A stretch of 64,000 nt of DNA from positions 62,001-126,000 of the forward strand of contig JAICDB010000003.1 in NCBI GenBank assembly GCA_020063565.1. The letters run 5' to 3'. Positions 45,908-55,577 of the stretch are shown one piece after another. Source of the stretch: Clostridiales bacterium (GTDB lineage Bacteria; Bacillota; DSM-16504; Desulfitibacterales; JAICDB01). The translations under genes and the position numbers were made by a program. Under the pieces are notes generated by a model. The model was given only the letters and a program-made list of their open reading frames with translations. It was not told where the DNA came from and did no database searches. Numbering within the stretch: the stretch's first letter is position 1; each line of letters starts with the position of its first letter.

Positions 45908-46873
45908 TTGGTCGAAGCAGTTGAATATAGACTAGATATAGGTGATAATGGTGAAGCGATTGAAATCTTAGGAAAACACGATGAGAATTTAAGATTTATT
46001 TCCAAGCACCTATCCGCGAAAATCGTGGCTAGGGGAAATCAGGTTAGCATTTTCGGAAAAAGCGAAGATGTTGAAAAGGCAAAAAAACTTTTTGAGAACC
46101 TGAAAGAACTGTTGCAAAAAGGAAATAAAATAAATATACCTACAATCAATTACCTTTTAAAAAAAATCAATAAAAATGAAGACAAGGAGCTGACAGAAGC
46201 ATTATCAGAGGTGATTTGTGTAACTGCCAGGGGGCGTCAGATTAAGCCTAAAACAATAGGTCAGTTTGAGTATATTAAAGCAATTAGAAATTCTGATTTA
46301 GTATTTGGTATTGGCCCTGCAGGTACAGGTAAAACCTACCTTGCAGTGGTAATGGCAGTTGAGGCTTTTCGAAATAAGGAAGTACAGAGAATTGTGCTTG
46401 CCAGACCCGCTGTTGAGGCAGGGGAAAAACTGGGTTTCTTGCCTGGTGACTTGCAGGACAAGGTTAACCCTTATTTACGGCCGCTTTATGATGGTTTATA
46501 TGATATACTGGGAGTGGAAACCGCTCAAAAATTTATGGAACGTGAGATTATAGAGGTAGCTCCCCTAGCATATATGAGAGGACGTACACTGGATGATTCG
46601 TTTATTATTTTGGATGAAGCTCAAAACACCACTCCGGAACAAATGAAAATGTTTTTAACAAGGATAGGTTTTGGATCAAAGGCTGTTGTGACAGGTGATA
46701 TTACCCAGGTGGACTTGCCTAAGGGTAACCGCTCCGGGCTCATGGAAGCCCAAAGGATTTTGCAGGGAATAAATGGTATAGAGTTTAAATATTTAACAGA
46801 GGAGGATGTTGTTCGTCATCCCCTGGTCCAAAAAATAATTGGAGCGTATGAAAAAGCGCAAGAAACTCCTTAA
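45908..46873 (+). CDS. PhoH-family ATPase (YqfE/PhoL type)
   Basis: A 321-residue P-loop ATPase. A KH-like N-terminal part (about 1-75) is followed by the PhoH domain with Walker A GPAGTGKTYLAV (near residue 136), the conserved RPAVEAGEKLGFLPGD, Walker B SFIILDEAQNTTPEQMKMFLTRIG and VTGDITQVDLP. Members are thought to act on RNA and often stand next to ybeY. The start is TTG 45908 with GAGGAGGT ten bases upstream. It begins the phoH-pgpH-ybeY-dgkA operon. Confidence 0.94.
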   Translation: MVEAVEYRLDIGDNGEAIEILGKHDENLRFISKHLSAKIVARGNQVSIFGKSEDVEKAKKLFENLKELLQKGNKINIPTINYLLKKINKNEDKELTEALSEVICVTARGRQIKPKTIGQFEYIKAIRNSDLVFGIGPAGTGKTYLAVVMAVEAFRNKEVQRIVLARPAVEAGEKLGFLPGDLQDKVNPYLRPLYDGLYDILGVETAQKFMEREIIEVAPLAYMRGRTLDDSFIILDEAQNTTPEQMKMFLTRIGFGSKAVVTGDITQVDLPKGNRSGLMEAQRILQGINGIEFKYLTEEDVVRHPLVQKIIGAYEKAQETP

Positions 46874-46886
46874 GGAGTGAAATAAA

Positions 46887-49064
46887 GTGGTAAAAGCTAA
46901 ATTTTTTAAAAAACACGTTCAAATCCCCATTTTAAGGTTATTGCGAAATACTTTTTCTAAACGTATCTTGTGGGGATTTATCTTTTTTTTGGCTATAATG
47001 TTAATAATGGGGATTAACTTTATGCCTCAAAAAGTCGAAGTAGGGCAGCCTGCACCCAGAAAGTTTGAATCTAAACGTGCTCTTACCTTTGAAAGTGAAG
47101 TCTTAACAGAGATTGCCCGTGAAGAAGCGGCAGCTAAAGTTAAACCTGTCTACAAAGTTGATGAATATGTACTTCAGGATCTCTTAACACAAATAGATGG
47201 CTATTTTCAAACGATCCATAGGGTAAGAAACTCTGAATTTGAGCAGGAGTTAAAAGGTAAAAAGCTTGAGGAAGAATTGGGAATAGAATTAAATAAGGAA
47301 ACATTAACTGCTACTTTTGAATCAGATATAGGTACGATCAATGCTGTCCAACAGGAAACAAAACAGCTGGTTAGGCAGTTTATGAGCCAGGGAGTTCATG
47401 AAGATGAAGTAAGTATGGTTAAAAAGAATATGCTTAATGCAGTTTCTCTTTTAAATATTAATAGTGAGTTTAAAGTGCTTGTTGCCAGTATAATAAAAAA
47501 GTTAAATATTAAAGAAAACATGGTTTATGATGCTGAAGCCACTGAAGAGTTAAAAGCAATTGCCAGGGAAAATGTAGAACCCGTAGAGGTAGAAATTAAG
47601 CCGGGCCAGGTAATTGTTGGAGAAGGAGTAATAATAACTGAATTTCAGTATGAGCAGCTGGAGAAGCTTGGACTTTTAGAAACAGAAAAACCTTATACCG
47701 TAATTATGGGCTTAGCGCTTCTAATAGCAATTTTATTTGCACTTGTCATTCTTTATGTTTACCAATATAAGAATGATATTTATCATAATTACAAGTTAAT
47801 GATCTTACTTGGACTACTGGTCGTAAGCAGCCTGTTAATCACAAGGGCAGTTATGGCCATTAGCCTGGGAACTAGGGCTGAATTATCCATGCTGGTGGGA
47901 TATATGGCTCCACTTGCAGCAGGCCCTATGTTGATTGCAATTTTGTTGGATAACAAATTAGCCGTATTTGTGACTATAATACTTGCAATCTTTGTAGGTA
48001 TTATGTCCGGTACTCAACTCCAAATTGCAATAGTGGCAGTTGTAGGGGGCTTAGCAGGCGTCTACAGTGTATCACACTTGAGCCAGCGTTCCGACCTTGC
48101 CAAAGCAAGTCTTTATATGATACTTGCTAATGTGCTTACAATTATTGCACTTGGCTTGATTTTTAGTCATTCCCTGACAATGCTGACAGTGGGAGTAATA
48201 CTGGGGATAATTAACGGCATACTTTCATCTGTCTTAACTATAGGCTTTTTGCCTTTCTGGGAAACAGCATTTGGTATTACCACATCCGTAAAATTACTGG
48301 AACTTTCCAACCCCAACCAACCGCTTTTAAGAAAACTGCTTGTGGAAGCGCCGGGAACCTACCATCATAGTATTCTGGTAGGAAACCTGGCGGAAGCTGC
48401 TGCAGAAGAAGTGGGAGCAGATTCCCTTCTGGCAAGGGTTGGAGCTTACTATCATGATATTGGTAAGATAAAAAGGCCATACTTCTTTATAGAAAATCAA
48501 TTAACTGCAGAAAATCCCCATGATAAGCTGGCGCCGACTTTGAGCACCTTAATTATAACTTCCCACGTCAAAGACGGTGTTGAAATGGCTAAGGAATATA
48601 AGTTGCCTCAAAGTATAATAGATATTATTCAGCAGCATCATGGCAACTCACTTCTTTCATTTTTTTATCAAAAAGCCGTTGAAAATTCTAATGGAGATAA
48701 TTCTGTTTCAAAAGATGATTTTCGCTATGAAAATTGTAAGCCTCGTACTAAGGAGGCTGCCATTGTTATGCTGGCAGATGGAGTGGAGGCTGGGGTACGC
48801 TCCATGCAAAAGCCAACTCCCAACCGTATTGAGGCTTTTGTCAAAAAGATAATCAAGGAAAGGTTAGAGGACAATCAACTTGAAGAATGTGACCTTACCT
48901 TTAAAGAATTGGATGTTATAACGCAAGCATTTGTAAGGGTATTAAACGGTATTTTTCACAGTAGAATTGAGTATCCGGAAAAGCTTATCAAGGAAATTGA
49001 AAGGGGTAAAGGATCCAGTGGAAGTAGTAATAAGGAACCAGCAGCACAAAGTGGCAATACCTGA
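46887..49064 (+). CDS. 7TMR-HD membrane phosphohydrolase (PgpH/YqfF type, c-di-AMP phosphodiesterase)
   Basis: A 725-residue protein with one N-terminal membrane segment (about 28-46), a large extracytoplasmic domain (about 50-265), seven membrane segments (about 270-470) and a C-terminal HD domain. The HD residues lie in [19 protein letters not shown] and [23 protein letters not shown], followed by [15 protein letters not shown]. In the family the HD domain cleaves c-di-AMP to pApA. It starts at GTG 46887 with AAGGAGTGA before it. Its end overlaps ybeY by 47 bases. Confidence 0.94.
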   Translation: MVKAKFFKKHVQIPILRLLRNTFSKRILWGFIFFLAIMLIMGINFMPQKVEVGQPAPRKFESKRALTFESEVLTEIAREEAAAKVKPVYKVDEYVLQDLLTQIDGYFQTIHRVRNSEFEQELKGKKLEEELGIELNKETLTATFESDIGTINAVQQETKQLVRQFMSQGVHEDEVSMVKKNMLNAVSLLNINSEFKVLVASIIKKLNIKENMVYDAEATEELKAIARENVEPVEVEIKPGQVIVGEGVIITEFQYEQLEKLGLLETEKPYTVIMGLALLIAILFALVILYVYQYKNDIYHNYKLMILLGLLVVSSLLITRAVMAISLGTRAELSMLVGYMAPLAAGPMLIAILLDNKLAVFVTIILAIFVGIMSGTQLQIAIVAVVGGLAGVYSVSHLSQRSDLAKASLYMILANVLTIIALGLIFSHSLTMLTVGVILGIINGILSSVLTIGFLPFWETAFGITTSVKLLELSNPNQPLLRKLLVEAPGTYHHSILVGNLAEAAAEEVGADSLLARVGAYYHDIGKIKRPYFFIENQLTAENPHDKLAPTLSTLIITSHVKDGVEMAKEYKLPQSIIDIIQQHHGNSLLSFFYQKAVENSNGDNSVSKDDFRYENCKPRTKEAAIVMLADGVEAGVRSMQKPTPNRIEAFVKKIIKERLEDNQLEECDLTFKELDVITQAFVRVLNGIFHSRIEYPEKLIKEIERGKGSSGSSNKEPAAQSGNT

Positions 49065-49494
49065 TGACTTATTAAAAGCAATTGAAGAAGTAGCAAAGGA
49101 AGTTTTAAAATTTGCAAACAGGCCAAAGGGTGAAGTCAGCATTCTCCTCACAGATGATGCATTTATTCATGAACTTAACAGGAAATACAGGGGAGTTGAC
49201 AGGCCTACGGACGTACTTTCATTTGCATTACAGGAAGAAACCCCGGATGTTCCTGAACCGGTTCCTTTGGCGGAAATGGATGATATTCTTGGAGATGTTA
49301 TTATTTCAATGGAAACCGCCCGGCGCCAGGCTGGGGAATACGGTCACTCACTTCTAAGAGAAGTTTGCTATCTGGTTGTCCACGGTGTATTACACCTGCT
49401 TGGTTATGACCACCAGGAGGAAGATGAAAGAAAAGAAATGCGTGAAACTGAAGAGAAGATTTTAGAGCACTTTAATATCAACCGTCAGGAATGA
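49018..49494 (+). CDS. ybeY: Endoribonuclease YbeY
   Basis: A 158-residue zinc RNase required for 16S rRNA 3'-end maturation and ribosome quality control. The signature is [16 protein letters not shown], with three zinc-binding histidines, preceded by [22 protein letters not shown] 49018 ([11 protein letters not shown]) is chosen as start since AAAGGATCC precedes it and family members begin near here; the track start would reach 51 bases farther into pgpH. The overlap with pgpH and order phoH-pgpH-ybeY-dgkA-cdd-era is the Firmicute standard. Confidence 0.95.
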   Translation: MEVVIRNQQHKVAIPDDLLKAIEEVAKEVLKFANRPKGEVSILLTDDAFIHELNRKYRGVDRPTDVLSFALQEETPDVPEPVPLAEMDDILGDVIISMETARRQAGEYGHSLLREVCYLVVHGVLHLLGYDHQEEDERKEMRETEEKILEHFNINRQE

Positions 49495-49501
49495 TACAAT
49501 C

Positions 49502-49879
49502 ATGAATAGGACGCGAATTGAAAGTTTTAAATATGCCATAGAGGGCATAATATATGCTTTTTCTACGCAAAGGAATTTACGAATTCATTTTGTTTTTTTA
49601 ATACTTGTTCATCTTTTCGGAGTAATATTAAAGCTTGCTGCAGTTGAATGGTTGGCTGTGGTAATAGTATCTTTCCTTGTAATTTGTTTGGAGATGGTCA
49701 ATACAGCAATTGAAGAAGTTGTAAACCTGTGTGTTAAGGGATATCATCTCAAAGCAAAAGTTGCAAAGGATGTGGCTGCCGGAGCGGTATTTCTGGCAGC
49801 TCTCTGTGCCGTAATTGTAGGATTAGTAATTTTTCTGCCAAAACTGGCATTGATAGTTGCAAATATGCTGGGGCAATAA
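49502..49879 (+). CDS. Diacylglycerol/undecaprenol kinase (DgkA family)
   Basis: A 125-residue membrane kinase. It starts RTRIESFKYAIEGIIYAFSTQRNLRIHF, has the active-site helix WLAVVIVSFLVICLEMVNTAIEEVVNL and the terminal AKDVAAGAVFLAALCAVIVGLVIFLP. In Gram-positive bacteria this branch phosphorylates undecaprenol for cell wall synthesis rather than diacylglycerol. It starts seven bases after ybeY. Confidence 0.93.
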   Translation: MNRTRIESFKYAIEGIIYAFSTQRNLRIHFVFLILVHLFGVILKLAAVEWLAVVIVSFLVICLEMVNTAIEEVVNLCVKGYHLKAKVAKDVAAGAVFLAALCAVIVGLVIFLPKLALIVANMLGQ

Positions 49880-49901
49880 GTACCTCAAGGGGTGAGTGTG
49901 C

Positions 49902-50942
49902 ATGATGAAAAGGGAAAAAAGCCCTAAAATAATGTATATTATTTTACTTTTAATGATGTTATTATTGTTGTTCAATTCAATTTTACTGGCAAGAACTGCA
50001 GGTTTTATTCAATTTCCCGGTGAAATGACCCGTAAAGAGTTGGCCAGGGAAGGAGCGGCCATTCTTATAGATTACTATGAAAAAATGGCGAAGGATGCCA
50101 AGGTGCTGGAAAATAAAGCGGTAAGGGAAGCTATTGCCCAGTTTAAATATGAAATTGAAAGGGCTTCAACTCCTCAAGATTTAGCTCGTTTGCAAACAAT
50201 TTACAGCAGAAGGGTCCAGGAAGTAATTGCAAGGGAGCAGGATACCAAAAGAAGGGAAGAAGTTTTAAGCATAATTAAGAATGATCCCGGTATAAGTGTT
50301 TTTAATGGAGATGCAGTTATAACAGTTAGCAAGGAGCAGGAAGAAATCAAAGTTACAGATCCGACTGGATTAATAACTGAAGAAACTGTTAAAAAATTAA
50401 ATGAATCTCCAATACTGGATGATTCCTGGTCTATTATAGAAATTTCAGTAAGACAAGGGCAGCCTACTTTACAGACCACAAGGAGCCTTATAGATCAGCT
50501 GAACCTAAGAGAAAAGGAACTTGCAGATCTTAAAAGCAAAATTACCCAGCTGGAAATCAAATCTGGATATGCGGAAATGACTGGCCCGGGAGTAATAGTA
50601 GAACTGTATGATTCAAATAACGGTTTTAGTTCGGTAGATATTGTGCATGATAGGGATGTACGTGATGTAGTTAATGAACTGTTTTCTGCAGGTGCTACAG
50701 GTATAGCTGTGGGAGGGCACCGCTTAACCGCTACATCCTCCATTCGCTGTGCGGGTCCGATAATTTTAGTTAACCAGCAGCCAATTGCTGTGGACCCCAT
50801 AGTTATTCAAGCTGTAGGTGATCCTGAAGTTCTCAAAAGCAGTCTAAAGCTTATTAAAGGTGAGTTACAGGAATTTGGTATCAAAGTAGAAATAACTCCT
50901 CAAGAACAAATTACTCTACCTGCATATAAGGAGAAAAAATAA
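49902..50942 (+). CDS. DUF881-family membrane protein (YlxW/YlxX-like)
   Basis: A 346-residue protein with an N-terminal membrane anchor (IMYIILLLMMLLLLFNSILLA), a helical middle section with a coiled coil near NLREKELADLKSKITQLEIK, and a C-terminal DUF881 domain: MTGPGVIVELYDS, DIVHDRDVRDVVNELFSAGATGIAVGGHRLTATSSIRCAGPIILVN and KSSLKLIKGELQEFGIKVEI. In Bacillus such proteins lie in the division gene cluster; here the gene is between dgkA and cdd, which is unusual. The anchor is followed by about 180 residues without a known domain. The start is ATG 49902 after GGGGTGA. Its stop overlaps the cdd start. Confidence 0.85.
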   Translation: MMKREKSPKIMYIILLLMMLLLLFNSILLARTAGFIQFPGEMTRKELAREGAAILIDYYEKMAKDAKVLENKAVREAIAQFKYEIERASTPQDLARLQTIYSRRVQEVIAREQDTKRREEVLSIIKNDPGISVFNGDAVITVSKEQEEIKVTDPTGLITEETVKKLNESPILDDSWSIIEISVRQGQPTLQTTRSLIDQLNLREKELADLKSKITQLEIKSGYAEMTGPGVIVELYDSNNGFSSVDIVHDRDVRDVVNELFSAGATGIAVGGHRLTATSSIRCAGPIILVNQQPIAVDPIVIQAVGDPEVLKSSLKLIKGELQEFGIKVEITPQEQITLPAYKEKK

Positions 50943-51337
50943 TGGATGAAAAATTACTAATTAAAAAAGCAAAGGAAGCCAGAGAAAATTCTTATTCACC
51001 TTATTCTAATTTTGCAGTTGGAGCAGCACTTTTAACTGAGGAAGGTAAGATTTTTACAGGCTGTAATGTGGAAAATGCTGTATATGGCTTGTCCAACTGT
51101 GCTGAAAGAACTGCAATTTTTAAGGCAGTCTCCGAGGGATACAGACGCTTTACGGCAATTGCTGTAGTGGCTGATACTGATGAGGTTTGTAAACCTTGTG
51201 GATCCTGCCGTCAGGTTTTTATAGAATTTAATCCCGATATGGAGGTAATAATGTCCAACCTTAATGGGGATGTGGAGATAAAAAAAGCAGTCCAGCTTTT
51301 GCCGGGAAGTTTTTCCAGAAAACAATTAAACAGTTAG
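50942..51337 (+). CDS. cdd: Cytidine deaminase
   Basis: A 131-residue tetrameric-type cytidine deaminase for pyrimidine salvage (cytidine to uridine). The zinc site has CNVENAVYGLSNCAERTAIFKA with the catalytic Cys-Ala-Glu and PCGSCRQVFIEF with the two other cysteines. The start ATG shares one base with the stop of the DUF881 gene (TAATG), so translation is coupled. It precedes era, as in Bacillus. Confidence 0.96.
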   Translation: MDEKLLIKKAKEARENSYSPYSNFAVGAALLTEEGKIFTGCNVENAVYGLSNCAERTAIFKAVSEGYRRFTAIAVVADTDEVCKPCGSCRQVFIEFNPDMEVIMSNLNGDVEIKKAVQLLPGSFSRKQLNS

Positions 51338-51391
51338 CTCCAAATGATCTGTGAATGTATCCTATAAAAATAGAGTAGAGGTGACTGGAAA

Positions 51392-52285
51392 ATGTCTCAA
51401 AGGGAATTTAAATCTGGTTTTGTTGCTATAATTGGCAGACCTAATGTTGGAAAATCCACTTTTTTAAATAATGTTATAGGTCAAAAAATAGCAATAATGT
51501 CTGATAAACCTCAGACTACCAGAAATAAAATAACGGGAATATATACAACTGAAGAGGCACAACTTGTTTTTTTGGATACCCCTGGTTTACACGTGCCTAA
51601 ACACAAATTAGGGGAATATATGGTAGGGGTAGTCCACAAAACTTTAAAAGAAGTTGATGCCATCCTCTATATGGTAGAGGCAGGATCCGGGTATGGCCCC
51701 GGTGATAAGCATATAATTAATACCCTTCAAGAGATTAAAACCCCTGTTTTTTTAGGAATTAACAAGATAGATAAATTTCCTCAGGAAGTAGTTCTGGAAG
51801 AAATAGCTGCCTGGAAAGAGCGTTATAACTTTTGCGACATTGTGCCTATTTCAGCACTTGAAGGGACAAAGGTAGAAGCGCTTCTACACAGCATTATAGA
51901 AGTAATGCCCTTAGGGCCAAAGTATTATCCCGATGATATGGTAACTGATCAACCTGAAAAACAGCTTATATCCGAGCTAATTAGAGAAAAAATTTTGCAT
52001 TTTACTCGGGAAGAAGTGCCTCATTCAATTGCTGTATCAGTTGATTATTTAGAGACAGAGGCTGAGTTATTAAAAATATTTGCAAGTATCTATACTGAAA
52101 GAAATTCCCAGAAAGGCATTATTATAGGTAAGGGCGGGAGTATGCTTAAAAAGATTGGTCAGGCAGCCAGAAAGGACATGGAAAGGCTCCTTGGAAGCAA
52201 AATCTATTTGGACCTGAGAGTAAAAGTGAAGCAAAACTGGCGCAAGAAGGAAAAATTTTTACGTGATTTTGGATATGAAGATTGA
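51392..52285 (+). CDS. era: GTPase Era
   Basis: A 297-residue GTPase that binds the 3' end of 16S rRNA in 30S assembly. G1 is GRPNVGKSTFLNNVIG, the switch holds KPQTTRNKITGIYT, G3 DTPGLH, G4 NKID and G5 SALEG. The C-terminal KH domain has RNSQKGIIIGKGGSMLKKIGQAARKDMERLLG. AGAGGTGACTGG lies before ATG. It works in the same pathway as ybeY upstream. Confidence 0.97.
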   Translation: MSQREFKSGFVAIIGRPNVGKSTFLNNVIGQKIAIMSDKPQTTRNKITGIYTTEEAQLVFLDTPGLHVPKHKLGEYMVGVVHKTLKEVDAILYMVEAGSGYGPGDKHIINTLQEIKTPVFLGINKIDKFPQEVVLEEIAAWKERYNFCDIVPISALEGTKVEALLHSIIEVMPLGPKYYPDDMVTDQPEKQLISELIREKILHFTREEVPHSIAVSVDYLETEAELLKIFASIYTERNSQKGIIIGKGGSMLKKIGQAARKDMERLLGSKIYLDLRVKVKQNWRKKEKFLRDFGYED

Positions 52286-52336
52286 TCTGTAATATGTTGT
52301 GATGTATAGAGTGGCACAAAGGGGGTGGCGGTTTAG

Positions 52337-53695
52337 ATGTATCCTGATGTTGAACTTAATGAAATTCAGAATTTATTATCTCAAGGCAAACAAGATGAAG
52401 TAAAAGGCAGATTGCAAGAACTGCAACCTGCAGATATAGCTGAAATTATCATAGATATTGAAGATGAATATAAAGCTATAATTTTTTCCCTTTTGGATGG
52501 GGAAACCGCTGCTGAGGTACTTATTAATTTAGATTCAGATATAATGGTTCTTCTCCTGGAGAAGTTAGGTGCAGAACGCATCAGGCATATATTTGATGAA
52601 ATGTCATCTGATGATGCTGCAGACTTAATTGCTGAAATTCCTGTTCCCTTAAAGGATAAACTCCTCACCAGCATGGAAATAGAGGACGCCAATGATGTAA
52701 AAGAACTACTTGCCTACAAGGAAGATACTGCCGGCGGTATCATGACCACTGAGTATGTTGCAATATTAAAAAGCTTAACTGCCGCCAGGGCAATTGAAGT
52801 CTTGAGAGAAATAGCGCCGGATGCTGAAACTGTTTACTATGTTTATGTTGTAAATGAAAAAAACCATCTTGTTGGCGTACTTTCTCTGAGGGAATTGATA
52901 GTTGCTGATCCTTCTACACGTGTTGAGGATATTATGAAGGAAAATGTGATTTCCGTTCATGTTGGTATGGACCAGGAAGAGGTTGCTAATGTAGTTTCCA
53001 AGTATGATTTTTTGGCAGTACCCGTTGTGGACGATAATAACTGCCTCCTTGGAATTATTACGGTTGACGACATTATTGATGTTATTCATGAGGAAGCTAC
53101 AGAGGACTTTTATCTTTTAGGAGGTACAAGCAGTGAATTAATAGAAGATGAGGGCCTTTTTAATAGAATAATTAGTTCCCTGCGTTCAAGATTACCCTGG
53201 TTATTTATAACCCTTCTGGGAGGGCTTTTGGCAGGTCAGGTCATCAAAGGTTTGGAAGAAGAGTTAAGTACTGTCGTTGCACTGGCATTTTTTATACCTC
53301 TCTTGACAGGCATGGGCGGCAATGTGGGGACTCAATCGTCAACACTGACCGTTAGAGGCCTGGCTACAGGACAGATTGATGTTAAAGAAATACTGCTTGT
53401 GGTGGGAAGAGAGACATTAACAGGTGTATTAATAGGACTTATCTGCGGTATAATTGTGGCCATTGTAGCTTACTTGTGGCAGCAAAATATTATGCTGGGA
53501 GTAGTTGTTGGTCTGGCGCTCCTGGGGAATATGACTACGGCAGCCACCATGGGAACACTGGTTCCCTTAATATTTAAAAAGGTTGGAATTGATCCTGCCG
53601 TTGCTTCTGCTCCATTTATCTCAACATCAATTGATATCACCGGTTTATTAATTTATTCTACAGTAGCCAGTCTGCTAATGTCCTATTTGATGTAA
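52337..53695 (+). CDS. mgtE: Magnesium transporter MgtE
   Basis: A 452-residue Mg2+ channel. The cytoplasmic N domain (about 1-130, LQPADIAEIIIDIEDE) and a pair of CBS domains (about 130-255) act as the Mg2+ sensor; five membrane helices follow with PWLFITLLGGLLAGQVIK, PLLTGMGGNVGTQSSTLTVRGLATGQ and GNMTTAATMGTLVPLIFKKVGIDPAVAS. The gap to era is about 50 bp, too short for an M-box riboswitch. AAGGGGGTGG precedes ATG. Confidence 0.96.
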   Translation: MYPDVELNEIQNLLSQGKQDEVKGRLQELQPADIAEIIIDIEDEYKAIIFSLLDGETAAEVLINLDSDIMVLLLEKLGAERIRHIFDEMSSDDAADLIAEIPVPLKDKLLTSMEIEDANDVKELLAYKEDTAGGIMTTEYVAILKSLTAARAIEVLREIAPDAETVYYVYVVNEKNHLVGVLSLRELIVADPSTRVEDIMKENVISVHVGMDQEEVANVVSKYDFLAVPVVDDNNCLLGIITVDDIIDVIHEEATEDFYLLGGTSSELIEDEGLFNRIISSLRSRLPWLFITLLGGLLAGQVIKGLEEELSTVVALAFFIPLLTGMGGNVGTQSSTLTVRGLATGQIDVKEILLVVGRETLTGVLIGLICGIIVAIVAYLWQQNIMLGVVVGLALLGNMTTAATMGTLVPLIFKKVGIDPAVASAPFISTSIDITGLLIYSTVASLLMSYLM

Positions 53696-53709
53696 CGGAG
53701 TGAAACCTG

Positions 53710-54456
53710 GTGGCCTTAATAAAAACTGAAGCTATTGTTCTAAAGCAACGTGATTTTAGCGAAGCTGACAAAATAATAACGCTTTACAGTATGAAAATGG
53801 GAAAAATAAGCTGCATTGCAAAGGGTATCAAGAGGGCTAAAAGTAAATTACGGGGAACTCTTCTGCCATTTACACATAACAGTTTGGTTCTCTTTAAAGG
53901 AAAAAGCTTATATACAGTTACAGGTGCAGATATAATAGAGAGTTTTGTTAATTTAAGAAAAGATTTTAGTCTCATGGCTTATACCAGTTATATATTGGAG
54001 TTGCTGGATTCGCTAGTACCTGAAGAAGAGGCGAGTTATCAAACCTTTGTATTGCTTGTTGGAACACTCCATCTTTTAAATGTGATTGATCCTCGTGTAG
54101 CTGTAAAAATTTTTGAGATTCGCTTTTTAAGAATTTTGGGCTACCGTCCCCAAACAGATAAATGTATAAATTGTGGCGGCTTTGGAGATAAATTTTGGTT
54201 TAGTTCCGGACAAGGGGGGGTATTGTGTTCCTCGTGTCGTAACCTTGATTCTCTGGCTAAACGTATTAGCACGGGCAGTCTAAAAATACTGGAACTGTTG
54301 GATAAGATGGACTGGAATAGAATTGACAGGGTTAAGCCGTCAAAAAAGAACTTTCAAGAAATGGATCATATAATGGATGATTACTTACTGTATCTGCTCC
54401 AAAAGAAACTGCACTCACGGGAGTTCATCAAGTCCGTAATTGAAAATAAACTTTAA
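53710..54456 (+). CDS. recO: DNA repair protein RecO
   Basis: A 248-residue recombination mediator that helps load RecA in the RecFOR pathway. The N-terminal OB fold begins ALIKTEAIVLKQRDFSEADKIITLYS; the central helical domain follows, and a zinc site is formed by CINCGG and CSSCRN. The start is GTG 53710, 12 bp after mgtE. The order era...recO-glyQ is conserved in Firmicutes. Confidence 0.95.
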   Translation: MALIKTEAIVLKQRDFSEADKIITLYSMKMGKISCIAKGIKRAKSKLRGTLLPFTHNSLVLFKGKSLYTVTGADIIESFVNLRKDFSLMAYTSYILELLDSLVPEEEASYQTFVLLVGTLHLLNVIDPRVAVKIFEIRFLRILGYRPQTDKCINCGGFGDKFWFSSGQGGVLCSSCRNLDSLAKRISTGSLKILELLDKMDWNRIDRVKPSKKNFQEMDHIMDDYLLYLLQKKLHSREFIKSVIENKL

Positions 54457-54462
54457 GAGGAT

Positions 54463-54499
54463 GTTCAAAAGTCGTACTCCCTTTCGAACACTTCTTTAT
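54463..54499 (+). terminator. Hairpin after recO (copy of the TTCGAA repeat), probable terminator
   Basis: GTTCAAAAG pairs with CTTTCGAAC (one mismatch) around nine bases, followed by ACTTCTTTAT. It resembles the hairpin after dnaK in sequence as well as shape. Confidence 0.55.
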
Positions 54500-54546
54500 A
54501 TCCTACAAATTAACAAAATAAACACCTGTAAGGAGGTAAGTTAATT

Positions 54547-55575
54547 ATGGACTTTCAAACAATAATTCTCGAATTAAACAAATACTGGGCGGAAAAAAAC
54601 TGTATCATAGTACAACCGTATGATGTGGAAAAGGGAGCCGGTACAATGCAGCCTGCCACATTTTTGCGCGCCCTGGGGCCCGAACCCTGGAACACGGCAT
54701 ATGTGGAACCTTCAAGACGCCCCACAGATGGAAGATATGGAGAAAACCCTAACAGACTGCAGCATTACTTTCAGTACCAGGTGCTCTTAAAGCCTTCTCC
54801 GCCTGATGTACAGGAACTGTATTTAGATAGTTTGAGGGCTTTGGGAATTGACCCGTTAAAACATGATATCCGTTTTGTGGAAGATAACTGGGAGTCTCCC
54901 ACCCTTGGAGCATGGGGGCTCGGTTGGGAAGTTTGGCTTGATGGTATGGAAATTACCCAGTTCACATATTTCCAGCAATGCGGGGGAATTGACTGTAAGC
55001 CGGTAAGTGCGGAACTTACCTACGGTATTGAAAGAATAGCAATGTTTATTCAACAAAAGGACAGTGTTTTTGATATTAACTGGATTGGAGACATTACCTA
55101 CGGTGATTTATACCGCCAGAATGAAGTAGATCATTCTTATTATAATTTTTTAGCAGCTGATACCGATAAACTTTTTAAATGGTTTAATGAATATGAAGAA
55201 GAATGCCATAATGCCATTAGAAAAGACCTGGTAGCGCCTGCCTATGACTATACATTGAAATGTTCCCATACATTTAACCTTCTGGATGCAAGGGGTGCAA
55301 TCAGTGTTACTGAAAGAACCCATTACATTCACAGGGTAAGGGAACTTGCAAAGTTATGTGCCAATGCCTGGGTTAAGCAGAGGGAACGTCTTGGTTATCC
55401 TCTAATTAAAGACCCCAAAAAACGGTCTGAAATGGGTCTCAAACCGTTACCGGAAAAGAGTATAACGGTGAAACCGCCTGCATATGACGATCAGCAGCAG
55501 GAAGAAGGACAACAACTGGAAGCCGGAGAAAGCAAAACTGCTCCTAAAGACCCGGCCGATGTGAAGGAGGCGTAA
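54547..55575 (+). CDS. glyQ: Glycyl-tRNA synthetase alpha subunit
   Basis: A 342-residue catalytic subunit of the alpha2beta2 glycyl-tRNA synthetase, forming glycyl-adenylate. Class II motifs are evident in [41 protein letters not shown] and [12 protein letters not shown]. Most GlyQ proteins have about 290-300 residues; this one carries an extra C-terminal tail of about 45 residues rich in Gln, Glu, Asp and Pro ([16 protein letters not shown]). AAGGAGGT precedes ATG. The leader (about 90 bp) is too short for the glycine T-box riboswitch found in Bacillus. Confidence 0.97.
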   Translation: MDFQTIILELNKYWAEKNCIIVQPYDVEKGAGTMQPATFLRALGPEPWNTAYVEPSRRPTDGRYGENPNRLQHYFQYQVLLKPSPPDVQELYLDSLRALGIDPLKHDIRFVEDNWESPTLGAWGLGWEVWLDGMEITQFTYFQQCGGIDCKPVSAELTYGIERIAMFIQQKDSVFDINWIGDITYGDLYRQNEVDHSYYNFLAADTDKLFKWFNEYEEECHNAIRKDLVAPAYDYTLKCSHTFNLLDARGAISVTERTHYIHRVRELAKLCANAWVKQRERLGYPLIKDPKKRSEMGLKPLPEKSITVKPPAYDDQQQEEGQQLEAGESKTAPKDPADVKEA

Positions 55576-55577
55576 CA

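Noticed and set aside
52286-52336. M-box riboswitch upstream of mgtE
   Set aside because: Only about 50 bp separate era and mgtE, far too short.
54457-54546. Glycine T-box upstream of glyQ
   Set aside because: The gap is only 90 bp and contains none of the conserved T-box sequence; the hairpin there belongs to the TTCGAA repeat.
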